From: JAHDDW01 sp964648795
GTDB taxonomy: Bacteria; Actinomycetota; Acidimicrobiia; Acidimicrobiales; SZUA-35
NCBI GenBank assembly: GCA_964648795.1
Contig: CAZYMB010000001.1
Location: forward strand, 1 to 64,000
DNA: 64,000 bases
Direction: 5' to 3'
Numbering within the stretch: position 1 is the stretch's first letter; every line of letters begins with the position of its first letter. This document shows, one piece after another, positions 32,996-42,028 of the stretch. A model generated the notes under the pieces. The model made no database searches, was not told where the DNA came from, and saw nothing but the letters and a program-made list of their open reading frames with translations. Position numbers and translations under genes: made by a program.

Positions 32996-34300
32996 ATGAA
33001 ACCTAGAAACATTGAGTTTGGCCTGCTGGTCCTAGCGGCAGTAATTGCATCTGTTGGGTACTATCTTGCTTCACTTGGGACAACAGCAGAGTTGCCGGTA
33101 GAGGTACTGCCTTTCTTCGCAGTAGTACTTGCTCTATTTTTTGTAACGCATTTCTTTATTCGCCTCGTACTTCCTTTCGCAGATGGGCTGATCTTTCCGT
33201 TGGTTGCCTTGCTGAATGGCCTCGGCTTTATGATGATTTCTCGGCTGCGTCCTGATCTGGCAATCTTCCAGGCTGCGTGGACTTTCATCGGCCTTATAGC
33301 TTTCGTAGGTTTCATAATTATCATCTCCGATCTAAAAGTGTTAGAGCCATACCGCTATACGTTGGCTGCCATTGGTGTGGCTACTCTATTGTTGCCTTTA
33401 GTTCCAGGTTTGGGAGCCGAAATCAACGGTGCACGAATATGGATTCGCATAGGACCAGCTTCTATTCAGCCTGGTGAGATAGCAAAGGTTATCCTGGCGA
33501 CCTTTTTTGCAAGTTATCTAGCTGACAAGAAAGACTTGCTGTCGCTCAAGGCCCACCAGTTTGGTCCAATCCAGTTGCCGGCCTTTAAGTATTTTGGGCC
33601 ATTAGTTTTTGCTTGGGGTCTAACAATCGTGGTTATGGTCTTGCAGCGAGATCTTGGTACTTCGCTCTTGTTCTTCACACTCTTTCTTGTCATGGTTTAT
33701 GTCGCCACGGGTAGATCGATATATGTTTTCAGCGGGTTGTCATTGTTCTTAAGCGGAGGAGTCTTGTCGTGGCTAGCTTTCAGTCACGTGAGGGTGCGGG
33801 TAGACACATGGCTAGATCCCTTCTCCGATGTGAAAGGGACTGGCTTTCAAATTTCTGAAGCACAATTTGCGTTAGCCGATGGTGGGTTAACAGGGACAGG
33901 GCTAGGACTTGGTACGCCAACCAAGATTCCAGTAGTTGAATCTGACATGATCTTTGCTGCGTTCGGAGAAGAACTTGGTTTACTTGGAGCTACTGCGCTC
34001 CTGGTTATCTTCTTGCTGTTTGTTTCTTCTGGTGTACGTATTGCCCTGAGTGCCAGTTCTGAATTCGAACGACTTCTTTCTACCGGCTTGATACTGCTCT
34101 TGGGCTTCCAGGCTTTTGTAATTATTGGCGGAACACTAAGAATTCTGCCTCTTACAGGGGTGACTCTGCCTTTTGTTTCTTACGGTGGCTCGTCATTGAT
34201 TTCAAACTATGTCATCTTGGCGATCTTGATGAGAATTTCGCACAACTCTGTTGTCGCCGCTGCTGACGAACTGATGGAGGGCCGTAATGCTTCTGCCTAG
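32996..34300 (+). CDS. rodA: RodA/FtsW-type peptidoglycan polymerase (SEDS family)
   Basis: The protein has 434 residues from ATG 32996; a TTG three bases earlier is less likely. About ten membrane helices are seen. The SEDS signatures NGARIWIRIGPASIQPGEIAK and, near the C-terminus, LPLTGVTLPFVSYGGSSLISNY are present, as are the acidic residue in the VRVDTWLDPF loop and FAAFGEELG. RodA/FtsW proteins are glycosyltransferases that polymerise lipid II together with a class B PBP. The next gene, pbpA, encodes that partner and overlaps by 14 nt. Orthology to mycobacterial rodA is inferred from position. Confidence 0.93.
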   Translation: MKPRNIEFGLLVLAAVIASVGYYLASLGTTAELPVEVLPFFAVVLALFFVTHFFIRLVLPFADGLIFPLVALLNGLGFMMISRLRPDLAIFQAAWTFIGLIAFVGFIIIISDLKVLEPYRYTLAAIGVATLLLPLVPGLGAEINGARIWIRIGPASIQPGEIAKVILATFFASYLADKKDLLSLKAHQFGPIQLPAFKYFGPLVFAWGLTIVVMVLQRDLGTSLLFFTLFLVMVYVATGRSIYVFSGLSLFLSGGVLSWLAFSHVRVRVDTWLDPFSDVKGTGFQISEAQFALADGGLTGTGLGLGTPTKIPVVESDMIFAAFGEELGLLGATALLVIFLLFVSSGVRIALSASSEFERLLSTGLILLLGFQAFVIIGGTLRILPLTGVTLPFVSYGGSSLISNYVILAILMRISHNSVVAAADELMEGRNASA

Positions 34301-35972
34301 ACCGGTCAGATATATTCTTTTGGCTCTGCTAGTAATTGGTGGGTTCGTGTTGGTTGAGTTTCGCTCTTCATTAAGCACGCAGATAATTGGTGGAATTGTT
34401 ATTGGGATGCTCGCTATCGTCATTGCGCTGTTCTATTTCGTGGGTAGAGAGATGTCGCCTCTGAACAACGTGACAGCAGTGCTAATAATGGGTTTCTTTA
34501 TTCTGTTCTTACAGCTCAATCGGGTACAGATTCTGCAAGCCTCAGAAGTACAAGACGTTCCCGGTAACAATCGTCAAACCGAGAGAGTATTTGGCGTCGA
34601 GAGGGGCCAAATCTCAACCTCAGATGGTGTCGTTGTGGCGTTCTCAGAAGAAGCCACAGGTAGTGAGACTTTCGATTTTCGACGGGTTTATCCTCACGAC
34701 GAACTTTACGCTCACAGTGTGGGCTATGTTTCGTTAACACTAGGTTCTGAAGGTATCGAACAATCTTATGAAGAAGCTTTAGTAAGAGATACTGGAGCGT
34801 CCAGCCTAGTCTCAGGCGGTGAACCAACGGATCTAGTTTTGGGGTTAAATCACGAGTTGCAGCTAGCTGCTCGAGAAGCGTTGAAAGACCCTGAGACGGG
34901 AGAGGATCGTGATGGTTCAGTTGTTGCACTAGATCCAAGAACTGGTGAGATTAGAGCGCTTTGGAGTTACCCAAGCTATGACCCTCAACCCTTCGCAAGT
35001 TTTAGCAGTCAAGAAGTACAGGATGCTATTTCAGAGATCGAACCAAGTACAGATCTTGGAGGTATTCAGTGTTCGGAAACTCCAAGGTGCGCCAAAGCTT
35101 ATGGTGATCGACAGTCTCCGGGTTCAACTTTCAAGGTGATTGTTGGTGGCGCTGCCTTGGATTCGACACCAATAGAACTAGACAACCCAGTCTTTCCATC
35201 GGTTGAGGCTTACAATCTCCCAGACGCTGGCGCAACGGTCCCTAACTACAGCAACGCCACCTGCGGAGGCCCTCTACTTATCCTTATCGCTCGGTCATGC
35301 AACGCTGGTTTTGCCGAGATAGCCATCGAAGCGGTAGGCCCAGCCAATATGGTTCTTCAAGCAGAGAATTTCGGATTTAATGCCAAGGTTCCACTCGATG
35401 TTTCAGAAAGCGATGTGGTGGCCAGTAATTTCCCTACCGACTTTGGTGAATTTAGAGGCGACAGTTCAGGTTTTGACCTCTTCGATAAGTCGAATCAACT
35501 TGGTCAGTCGGCTATTGGGCAGTTTGATGTTCAGGCTACGCCGCTTAATATGGCCATGGTTGCCGGAGCAATTTCAAACCAGGGATCAATGATGGTTCCA
35601 CGCATTGTTGCCGGTGAAGCAGTAGACGAAACAACCTTTGACCCATTCGAACCAGTTGAATGGAGGCGGACCACTACGAGAGCAACAGCAGATGATCTGC
35701 GTGATGCAATGTTCCAAGCGGTAAGCAACGGTACTGCAACCAACTTACAAATAGATGGTTTGGATGTTGGTGCAAAAACCGGTACGGCCGAAGTTGGCGA
35801 TGATGTACACGCTTGGGTTATTGCATTCGGTGGTCCTGCAAATGCGCAAGCAGAGCTTGCTGTAGCGGTTTTAGTAGAACGCCAACAGGGTGAATCGGGC
35901 ATTACTGGCGGTCGTGTTGCAGCCCCGATTGCGAGAGACTTATTCGAAAACTTCTATGGACTAGATTCTTAA
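34287..35972 (+). CDS. pbpA: Class B penicillin-binding protein (transpeptidase)
   Basis: The protein has 561 residues. Unlike typical PbpA it has about three N-terminal hydrophobic helices (residues ~5-85) before the exported part; most class B PBPs have a single anchor. The dimerisation domain (~95-190) precedes the transpeptidase domain. Active-site motifs are S280-T-F-K283, S337-C-N339 and K497-T-G-T. It cross-links peptidoglycan outside the membrane in a complex with RodA, whose gene overlaps it by 14 nt. Beta-lactams would acylate Ser280. Confidence 0.92.
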   Translation: MLLPRPVRYILLALLVIGGFVLVEFRSSLSTQIIGGIVIGMLAIVIALFYFVGREMSPLNNVTAVLIMGFFILFLQLNRVQILQASEVQDVPGNNRQTERVFGVERGQISTSDGVVVAFSEEATGSETFDFRRVYPHDELYAHSVGYVSLTLGSEGIEQSYEEALVRDTGASSLVSGGEPTDLVLGLNHELQLAAREALKDPETGEDRDGSVVALDPRTGEIRALWSYPSYDPQPFASFSSQEVQDAISEIEPSTDLGGIQCSETPRCAKAYGDRQSPGSTFKVIVGGAALDSTPIELDNPVFPSVEAYNLPDAGATVPNYSNATCGGPLLILIARSCNAGFAEIAIEAVGPANMVLQAENFGFNAKVPLDVSESDVVASNFPTDFGEFRGDSSGFDLFDKSNQLGQSAIGQFDVQATPLNMAMVAGAISNQGSMMVPRIVAGEAVDETTFDPFEPVEWRRTTTRATADDLRDAMFQAVSNGTATNLQIDGLDVGAKTGTAEVGDDVHAWVIAFGGPANAQAELAVAVLVERQQGESGITGGRVAAPIARDLFENFYGLDS

Positions 35973-36032
35973 GAGGTAGTTTTTCATGCTTACACCAAAT
36001 CAGCTCTCAATCTTTATAGCATTAAGGTTCCA

Positions 36033-38189
36033 GTGAGTAATGGAAATCAACCCCGCCCCGTTCTAAACGGTAGATATGAATTGCACCGGCGCATTGCGCG
36101 CGGGGGCATGGCCGATGTCTATTTGGCGCGTGACCAACTACTTGATCGTCCTGTCGCTGTAAAAGTTCTGTTTGCACAGTTTGCTGCCGAGCCTTCCTTC
36201 GTCGCTCGCTTCAGACGTGAGGCTCAAGCTGCTGGAAAGCTAAACCATCCGAATATCGTCGCCGTTTATGACTGGGGTGAACACGAAGACACATACTTCA
36301 TCGTCATGGAGTATGTCGAAGGTAACACGTTGGCGGATCTCATAAAGAGTGAAGGCTCTGTCGACCCAGCTAAGGCATCTCGTCTAGCTAGTGACGTCGC
36401 TGGCGCTCTTGGCTTCGCTCATCGCAACGGGACCGTTCACCGTGACGTTAAACCGGGCAACATAATGCTTACAACTGAGGGTCAAGTTAAGGTAGCTGAC
36501 TTTGGTATCGCCCGAGCATTTGGGATTGCCGAAGATGAGCTCACACAAACAGGTTCGGTTATGGGAACCGCCAGTTACTTCTCTCCCGAGCAAGCTCAAG
36601 GTAAGAATGTCGATCCTCGATCTGACCTCTACGCACTTGGTGTAGTTCTATTTGAGATGCTAACTGGGTCGACTCCATTTGCTGGAGACACTCCTGTTGC
36701 TGTGGCTTATAAACATGTTCAAGAACAGGCTCCGTTCGTTACCGAGAAGAACCCTTCGGTTCCTAAAGAATTGGCTGCGGTAGTTAACCAGCTTCTACAA
36801 AAAGATCCAAGAGCTCGCTACCCGGCAGCAGCCGAAATCCAGACAGACCTTTCTAACTTCTTAGCAGGGCGCCCACTTGTTGGATTACGCGGCGACGCAA
36901 TGGCAGCTGTCTCTCAGCAGAACAAGACTCAAGCTATGCCTGCGACTCAAGTCATGGACGTCTCAGGCGGTGGGTCTCAGTCGATGCAGACCTTAAATGA
37001 CACTGGCAGCGTCAAAGCAGTAATCGATACATCTCGGGCTATTCCCGTGACTGCAGCTGGCGGCCAGACAGAGACACTAGAAGAGTACTATGAGCCGCCG
37101 AATCGCTCGGGGGCGTTCATTGTGATGCTCGGCTTGCTCGGCCTAGCTCTTGTCGGGTTAATTGGTTTTATCATTTTCACAGTCACCGGAGACTCTGACC
37201 CAGGTGAAGTGACCGAACTAACTGCCGAAGTTCCACAAGTTGTTGGCCAAGATCGAGAAGATGCAATACGCGAGATAGAGACTGCAGGTTTTGAAGTCGA
37301 GACGGACTTTCGAGTAATGGAAGAAGTCGAACCTGGCACTGTGTTCGCTGTTTTCCCGGAAGCTGGGTCGACACAAGATCTTGACACCATTATTACTATC
37401 TCTGTAGCTCAAGGAGCCGCTGAGCTTGTAACAGTCCCAGACGTTGCCGGGGAATCACAGGAAGAGGCAACGGCACAGCTTGAAGGCTTAGGTATCACCG
37501 GCATCCAAATCGTTAGGGAAAACTCGGATGCAGCAGTAGACACTGTTTCAAGGACTAATCCTGCTGCCGGCGCAGAGTGGGACCCTGACCGGAGGGACTT
37601 CCAATTATTTATTTCCGATGGGCCTGGGGAAGCAGTTGTCCCAGATGTATTTGGCTTGTCAATTGCTGATGCCCAACAGGCTCTTGATGATGCTGGGTTT
37701 GATGATGTTCTTATTCGTCAAGCAGACAATGAGCTGGTGCCTTCTAACGAGCCCCGTTTAACAGCGGTGCGTACTGAACCTGCAGCTAATGAAGAAGCAG
37801 ACTTCGAAGAAACACAAATTGTTGTGTTCTTATCTAGTGGCGATCCACGAGTAACAATGCCAGACTTGGCCGGTAGCACTCGACTAGAGGCGGAGCAAAT
37901 TCTAATTGAGGCTGGGTTCTTGGCTTCTAACTTTAGCTTTTCAAATGAACCGACGAGTGACAGTAACCTATTCGGACGTGTTATCTCTCAAGATCCTGCG
38001 GCCGGCTTCCTTCAAAATATTGACGAGCCGATTACATTTACAATCGGTGTCGACGACGGTAACACAGGTACAACGACCACGACAGATGGTTCGACCACAT
38101 CAAGCAGTAGTTCTTCGTCTTCGTCATCGTCTTCGTCATCGAGTTCTAGCTCAACAACTACTACGGCATTGCCGCCTGGCGCTCCTTAG
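36033..38189 (+). CDS. pknB: PknB-type Ser/Thr kinase with four PASTA domains
   Basis: The protein has 718 residues and starts at GTG. Kinase domain ~14-275: GGMADVY glycine loop, K44 in VAVK, HRD D138, DFG D157, and activation-loop T171 and T173 in TQTGSVMGTASYFSPEQ, which match the autophosphorylated threonines of mycobacterial PknB. A juxtamembrane linker leads to a helix at ~361-386. Four PASTA repeats (~396-460, 465-530, 533-604, 606-674) follow outside; they bind peptidoglycan fragments or lipid II. The extreme C-terminus is an 18-residue Ser tract, then Thr and Pro. No second kinase (pknA) is present in the block. Confidence 0.95.
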   Translation: MSNGNQPRPVLNGRYELHRRIARGGMADVYLARDQLLDRPVAVKVLFAQFAAEPSFVARFRREAQAAGKLNHPNIVAVYDWGEHEDTYFIVMEYVEGNTLADLIKSEGSVDPAKASRLASDVAGALGFAHRNGTVHRDVKPGNIMLTTEGQVKVADFGIARAFGIAEDELTQTGSVMGTASYFSPEQAQGKNVDPRSDLYALGVVLFEMLTGSTPFAGDTPVAVAYKHVQEQAPFVTEKNPSVPKELAAVVNQLLQKDPRARYPAAAEIQTDLSNFLAGRPLVGLRGDAMAAVSQQNKTQAMPATQVMDVSGGGSQSMQTLNDTGSVKAVIDTSRAIPVTAAGGQTETLEEYYEPPNRSGAFIVMLGLLGLALVGLIGFIIFTVTGDSDPGEVTELTAEVPQVVGQDREDAIREIETAGFEVETDFRVMEEVEPGTVFAVFPEAGSTQDLDTIITISVAQGAAELVTVPDVAGESQEEATAQLEGLGITGIQIVRENSDAAVDTVSRTNPAAGAEWDPDRRDFQLFISDGPGEAVVPDVFGLSIADAQQALDDAGFDDVLIRQADNELVPSNEPRLTAVRTEPAANEEADFEETQIVVFLSSGDPRVTMPDLAGSTRLEAEQILIEAGFLASNFSFSNEPTSDSNLFGRVISQDPAAGFLQNIDEPITFTIGVDDGNTGTTTTTDGSTTSSSSSSSSSSSSSSSSSSTTTTALPPGAP

Positions 38190-38199
38190 AGTTTTACCT

Positions 38200-38769
38200 C
38201 TACCGATTAAGAAAGTTTGCTATCATTTCTTTGCCATGCTCGGTAAGAATGGATTCAGGATGAAACTGGACACCTTCGATGTCGAGCTCTGTGTGTCGAA
38301 TACCCATTACTAGCCCTGAATCTGATTTGGCCGTTATCTGCATTACTTCTGGAATCGAAGGTTCGTCGACGGTTAGAGAGTGATAGCGGGTCGCAGTAAC
38401 CTCATTTGGAAGTCCCGTAAATACGCCAACGCTCGTGTGGGTGATAGCTGAAGTTTTGCCATGCATTATTTCTGGAGCTTCGGTAACTGTGGCCCCGAAT
38501 ACTTCAGCAATACATTGATGGCCTAGACAAACACCAAAGATAGGTATTGTTTTTCCCAGCTGGCTAATCACTTCTCTGCTTACCCCAGCGTCAGCCGGAG
38601 TCCCGGGCCCAGGCGAGATCAGAATTTTGTCTGGGTTCAACGCTTTAACTTCTTCTAGCGAGGCATCATTTCGGACAACCGATACCTGCGCTCCGAGTTC
38701 ACGCAAGTATTGCACCAGGATGTAGACGAAGGAGTCAAAGTTATCTACCACGGCAATGTGCTTAGTCAC
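38200..38769 (-). CDS. trpG/pabA: Glutamine amidotransferase subunit of anthranilate/aminodeoxychorismate synthase
   Basis: From GTG 38769 the protein has 189 residues; ATG 38787 would add six. The class I amidotransferase features are clear: VVDNFDSFVY, ISPGPGTPADAG, the nucleophile FGVCLGHQC and the HFHPES-like VQFHPESILTEHG carrying the catalytic His and Glu. The protein releases ammonia from glutamine for chorismate amination in tryptophan or folate synthesis. No TrpE/PabB partner lies nearby, so it may serve both pathways. A trpG next to and convergent with pknB is also seen in Mycobacterium tuberculosis, which supports block-level synteny. Confidence 0.92.
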   Translation of the reverse strand: MTKHIAVVDNFDSFVYILVQYLRELGAQVSVVRNDASLEEVKALNPDKILISPGPGTPADAGVSREVISQLGKTIPIFGVCLGHQCIAEVFGATVTEAPEIMHGKTSAITHTSVGVFTGLPNEVTATRYHSLTVDEPSIPEVMQITAKSDSGLVMGIRHTELDIEGVQFHPESILTEHGKEMIANFLNR

Positions 38770-38815
38770 AGCTGCTAACCCTAGCATTTTCCAACTTATA
38801 AGAGGGATTGGACGA

Positions 38816-38947
38816 AATTACACAAATGTTATCCACACCTGTGTAATTCGAATGACACTAGTGTCATCGCTATTTTAGTGAGAAAAGTTATTGGTGTAAC
38901 TACAGACGTGTAAATACAGGCTTGGGATATCCACAGGCTGTGGTTAT
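38816..38947. promoter_or_regulatory. Dense motif region upstream of trpG/pabA: DnaA-box-like 9-mers and palindromes
   Basis: In about 130 bp there are several elements. TTATCCACA (38829-38837) is a perfect match to the classic DnaA box, centred between inverted arms AATTACACA (38816-38824) and TGTGTAATT (38840-38848). A perfect 16-bp palindrome, ATGACACTAGTGTCAT, lies at 38852-38867. Further GTGTAA copies are at 38894-38899 and 38908-38913. ATATCCACA (38927-38935) faces an imperfect inverted copy TGTGGTTAT (38939-38947). It lies between two minus-strand genes, so it is upstream of trpG/pabA. Confidence 0.55.
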
Positions 38948-39375
38948 AGCTCTGACTCGATTAAGTCCATGGCTTCAGTACAGTGTTTTGGCGATTCCGG
39001 TACTGCATCGTTGGCCAAAGTCATTTTCAGTTCTGTTCCGCAGACGCCACATCGATATTTAAGCTTCACTGCTCGTAGTTCACCTGGGGGAGGAGCCTCA
39101 GGTATAGGTCGAGAGAGCCCGCCCAGTATCGTCAGCCCAATCATAAAGATAGCTAGTGAGACTGCAACAGCGATGATTACTCGTATGGGTCTGTCTTGTG
39201 TGAATAGGAGGATGAGAAGAACAGCGGCAAATGCTGCAAATATGTATTTGTTGCGAGTTTTTTGTACTTGTCTGTCTCGCATCTTTGCGGTCGACTCAAT
39301 GGGCATGTCGTCGTCGCCGGAGTTGGTACTACCCAGGTTTCTTAGCCGATGTTGCGTCTCATCAATGTGCTCCAT
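38944..39375 (-). CDS. Membrane protein with C-terminal zinc-ribbon-like motif
   Basis: The protein has 143 residues. The N-terminal ~50 are charged and cytoplasmic. Two membrane helices follow at ~53-70 and ~75-95. The C-terminus is a soluble segment KYRCGVCGTELKMTLANDAVPESPKHC with CxxC and HC spaced like a zinc ribbon. Similar small membrane proteins with this C-terminal motif occur in actinobacteria, but I know no function. An internal ATG at residue 32 (MRDRQVQK) is an alternative start. It is upstream of trpG/pabA on the same strand, separated by the motif-dense intergenic region. Confidence 0.7.
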   Translation of the reverse strand: MEHIDETQHRLRNLGSTNSGDDDMPIESTAKMRDRQVQKTRNKYIFAAFAAVLLILLFTQDRPIRVIIAVAVSLAIFMIGLTILGGLSRPIPEAPPPGELRAVKLKYRCGVCGTELKMTLANDAVPESPKHCTEAMDLIESEL

Positions 39376-39478
39376 CTGCCAATTCTAGGGGAGCTTTTGG
39401 ACTTCCGTAATTTGAGTGAGAAATCACTACAATGGATTAGGCCCTTTGTGGTCTCCAACTCCTTAGGAGGTAGCCCTA

Positions 39479-41194
39479 GTGGTAACAACGAACGAAGACA
39501 TAATTGAGTCGCAGAACATCTGTGAGAACTTTTTAAGTGCAGTAGCAGATTCAAGAGAATCGACTGCCATTCGCGTTCCTCAACCTGACGGGACCTTAGA
39601 AACGGTCAGCTACACCGAGCTTGCAGATCGAGTGGCGAGGGCAGTAACGGGGTTAGCCACTCACGGGGTCACTCAAGGTGACTACGTCTTGTTGATGATG
39701 ACTAACCGTATTGAATTTCACATAGCTGACCTTGCTTGTTTGTTTCTACGGGCAACACCCGTTTCGGTCTATAACTCTTCTTCGGTAGATCAGGTTGTAG
39801 AGATCATCTCTCAAACTAAAGCAAAGGTAGCGATTGTTGAAGATCAATTTGGTCCGACCATTGTTGAGGCCCGACAGCAGAGTGCTACTTTGTCTTCAAT
39901 AGTTTCAGTGGGTGAGAGCTTTGAAGGTTCTGACGCAAGCTTTGACGAGCTTGTCGGCTCAAATGCGGCAGATCTAGAGGACCTAGCCAGCAAGGTTGAA
40001 GGATCAGATATCGCCACCGTAATTTTCACGTCTGGCACAACTGGCGAATCAAAGGGCGTAGTACTTGATCATGACAACTTGACGTGGACGGTGGCGTGTT
40101 TGCGCAGAACTCTTAACTTAGATACCTACAAAGGTCAAAGGCTTATCTCGTATCTACCAATGGCTCACGTCGCCGAACGCACGGTGTCACACTACACAGG
40201 TTTGATCTCCGGGTTTGACATTACATGTTGTCCTGAGCCTACTCAGGTAGCTGAGTTCGCCAAGACGGTTAGACCAACAATTCTGTTCGGTGTGCCAAGG
40301 GTTTATGAGAAGATTTACAACAAGGTTTTGGCCAACTTGTGTGGCGAAAACCCAACGACTGTGTCGAAGTTAGTTGGAGCTGTTAAATTCAAGCTCTTCA
40401 AGAAGAAGATTTTGGACAAGGTTGGCCTTAATGAACTAGTAGTCGCTGCATCTGGTGGGGCAGCATTGTCTCCAACTGTAATGGAGTGGTTCACAGAGCT
40501 TGGTCTTCCTATTTCAGAAATCTATGGACTATCAGAAACATGTGGTCCGTTGGCTTGGGCGCCGTTTGATGCTAAGGCTGGTCGTGTCGGGCCGGCGTGT
40601 CCAGGTATTGAGATGAGATTGGCCGAAGATGGCGAGATACAGTGCCGCGGTGGCAATGTATTCAGGGGATATCTAAATAGACAGGACCTAACGGATCAAG
40701 TCTTAGATGCGCAGGGTTGGTTCTCTACTGGCGATATCGGAGTTGTGGATGGCAACGGTTCTCTCAAGGTCATTGACCGCAAGAAAGAGATTCTTGTTAC
40801 TTCCGGGGGTAAGAACGTTTCACCAACAGCTCTAGAGAATGCACTGAAGCTAATCCCAGTTGTTTCCCAGGCTGCTGTGGTTGGCGATGGACGAAAGTTT
40901 GTCTCTTCGTTAGTTACCTTAGACCCTGATGCTGCACACTCCTGGTGTGAAGCCAACGGGATCAAGGTTAATTCAATGGCTGAGGTGGCAAGCTGTCCCG
41001 AGTTTAATGAGGCTCTCGATACACAAGTTGAAACAGCTATGGGTCAGTTCAGCCATGCTGAGCAGGTCAAGAAAGTGCATCTACTAGATCATGATTGGGA
41101 ACCTGACACGGCCTGCCTAACAGCTACCTCAAAACTGAGGCGACGAGTCATAGAAAAGACCTACGCTAGCGAAATCGAAGCAATGTATTCCTAG
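39479..41194 (+). CDS. Long-chain acyl-CoA synthetase (FadD15-like AMP-binding enzyme)
   Basis: The enzyme activates fatty acids to acyl-CoA through an acyl-adenylate. The protein has 571 residues, starts at GTG, and has AGGAGG at 39465-39470 with 8-nt spacing. Core motifs are intact: A3 VIFTSGTTGESKGVVLDH, SYLPMAHVAERT, A5 IYGLSETCG, A7/A8 GWFSTGDIG... DRKKEILVTSGGKNVSP, and the C-terminal A10 lysine in LTATSKLRRRV. Layout resembles actinobacterial FadD15-type synthetases. It appears to be a single-gene unit; a hairpin follows about 50 bp downstream. Contrast with the AMP-binding protein at 57913, which lacks the A10 lysine. Confidence 0.92.
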   Translation: MVTTNEDIIESQNICENFLSAVADSRESTAIRVPQPDGTLETVSYTELADRVARAVTGLATHGVTQGDYVLLMMTNRIEFHIADLACLFLRATPVSVYNSSSVDQVVEIISQTKAKVAIVEDQFGPTIVEARQQSATLSSIVSVGESFEGSDASFDELVGSNAADLEDLASKVEGSDIATVIFTSGTTGESKGVVLDHDNLTWTVACLRRTLNLDTYKGQRLISYLPMAHVAERTVSHYTGLISGFDITCCPEPTQVAEFAKTVRPTILFGVPRVYEKIYNKVLANLCGENPTTVSKLVGAVKFKLFKKKILDKVGLNELVVAASGGAALSPTVMEWFTELGLPISEIYGLSETCGPLAWAPFDAKAGRVGPACPGIEMRLAEDGEIQCRGGNVFRGYLNRQDLTDQVLDAQGWFSTGDIGVVDGNGSLKVIDRKKEILVTSGGKNVSPTALENALKLIPVVSQAAVVGDGRKFVSSLVTLDPDAAHSWCEANGIKVNSMAEVASCPEFNEALDTQVETAMGQFSHAEQVKKVHLLDHDWEPDTACLTATSKLRRRVIEKTYASEIEAMYS

Positions 41195-41243
41195 CTTTAT
41201 TGGGGTCTAAGCGCCTTATGGTCACAAATAGCGTGTTGCTAGA

Positions 41244-41260
41244 AGCTGCAACAAGCAGCT
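41244..41260. terminator. Hairpin between the acyl-CoA synthetase and Tad genes
   Basis: AGCTGC (41244-41249) pairs perfectly with GCAGCT (41255-41260) around AACAA, and flanking CTA/TAG can extend it with a bulge. No T run follows, so it may be a weak terminator or a protein site. Confidence 0.35.
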
Positions 41261-41320
41261 AGAATGGCTCTAAGAATAGATAACTGTTAAGTCAACGACG
41301 ACTATTTACCGGAGCCGACC

Positions 41321-42028
41321 TTGCTTGACATTGATGATCTTCTAATTTCTGAGAGTTCTACTTCAGTCTCTAAAGAGGCTAAGAGTAGATCAAGTGCCGA
41401 AACTTCTTGGCGCTCATCTCGACCAAGTTCGGCTCACCGCCATTCTGCAAACAGAGCTCAAAGGTTTCGAAGTGCCGTTCTGCTAGTCGTCGGGGTAGTG
41501 GCAGCGATTGTGGCTGCCCAGGTCTGGAATGCGAACAGCACTAGGACCAGCATTATTGTTGCGGCGCAGGACCTAGCGCCCGGCGATGTAATTGCTCAGG
41601 CAGATATCAAGTTGATAGAAGCTGACCGCTTCTCAACAATGTTTGAGGATCGTTCTCTAGTTGTTGGTCAGCGTGTGCGATTTCCAGTGCTTGCTGATGA
41701 GCCAATACTCAGTAGCGATCTTGGGGCAGGTATCGAGCTGCCAGAAGGCCTGGTAGTTGCTGGGGTTCTGATAGCACCAGGTGCGTACCCAGCGGTTGAC
41801 CTTGTGCCTGGTGATCGTGTCGAAATCAGCGGAGTTAACCCGGTCACGGGTGTTGTCGAGCTTATTGCTGGCGACGTGCAGATCTTTTCGGTGAGCAGGT
41901 CAGGTTTTGGAACCGATGAACTTTTTGTTTCTGTAGCAGTCTCGCCAGCTCAGTCGTTGCGAATAGCCAATGCTGTGAACCAGGCCGAAGGTGTGCGAAT
42001 AGCGTTAAGGGCTCAAAGTGGTAGTTGA
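41321..42028 (+). CDS. cpaB: CpaB/RcpC-like Tad pilus protein with SAF domain
   Basis: The protein has 235 residues. The start is TTG at 41321 with GGAG 6-7 nt upstream. The ~45-residue N-terminus is Ser/Arg-rich, a membrane helix lies at ~48-66, and the exported part starts with a SAF domain (SIIVAAQDLAPGDVIAQADIKLIEADRF... VVGQRVRFPVLADEPIL). A beta-clip region (YPAVDLVPGDRVEISGV) follows. CpaB/RcpC proteins are part of the outer parts of Tad machines; in actinobacteria they sit in the cell envelope. It overlaps the ATPase gene by 11 nt and heads a seven-gene cluster. Confidence 0.82.
   Translation: MLDIDDLLISESSTSVSKEAKSRSSAETSWRSSRPSSAHRHSANRAQRFRSAVLLVVGVVAAIVAAQVWNANSTRTSIIVAAQDLAPGDVIAQADIKLIEADRFSTMFEDRSLVVGQRVRFPVLADEPILSSDLGAGIELPEGLVVAGVLIAPGAYPAVDLVPGDRVEISGVNPVTGVVELIAGDVQIFSVSRSGFGTDELFVSVAVSPAQSLRIANAVNQAEGVRIALRAQSGS

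Noticed and set aside
38788..38943. Assigning this gap as the chromosomal replication origin
   Set aside because: Only one perfect DnaA box, no AT-rich unwinding region, and no dnaA or dnaN nearby; kept only as a regulatory finding.
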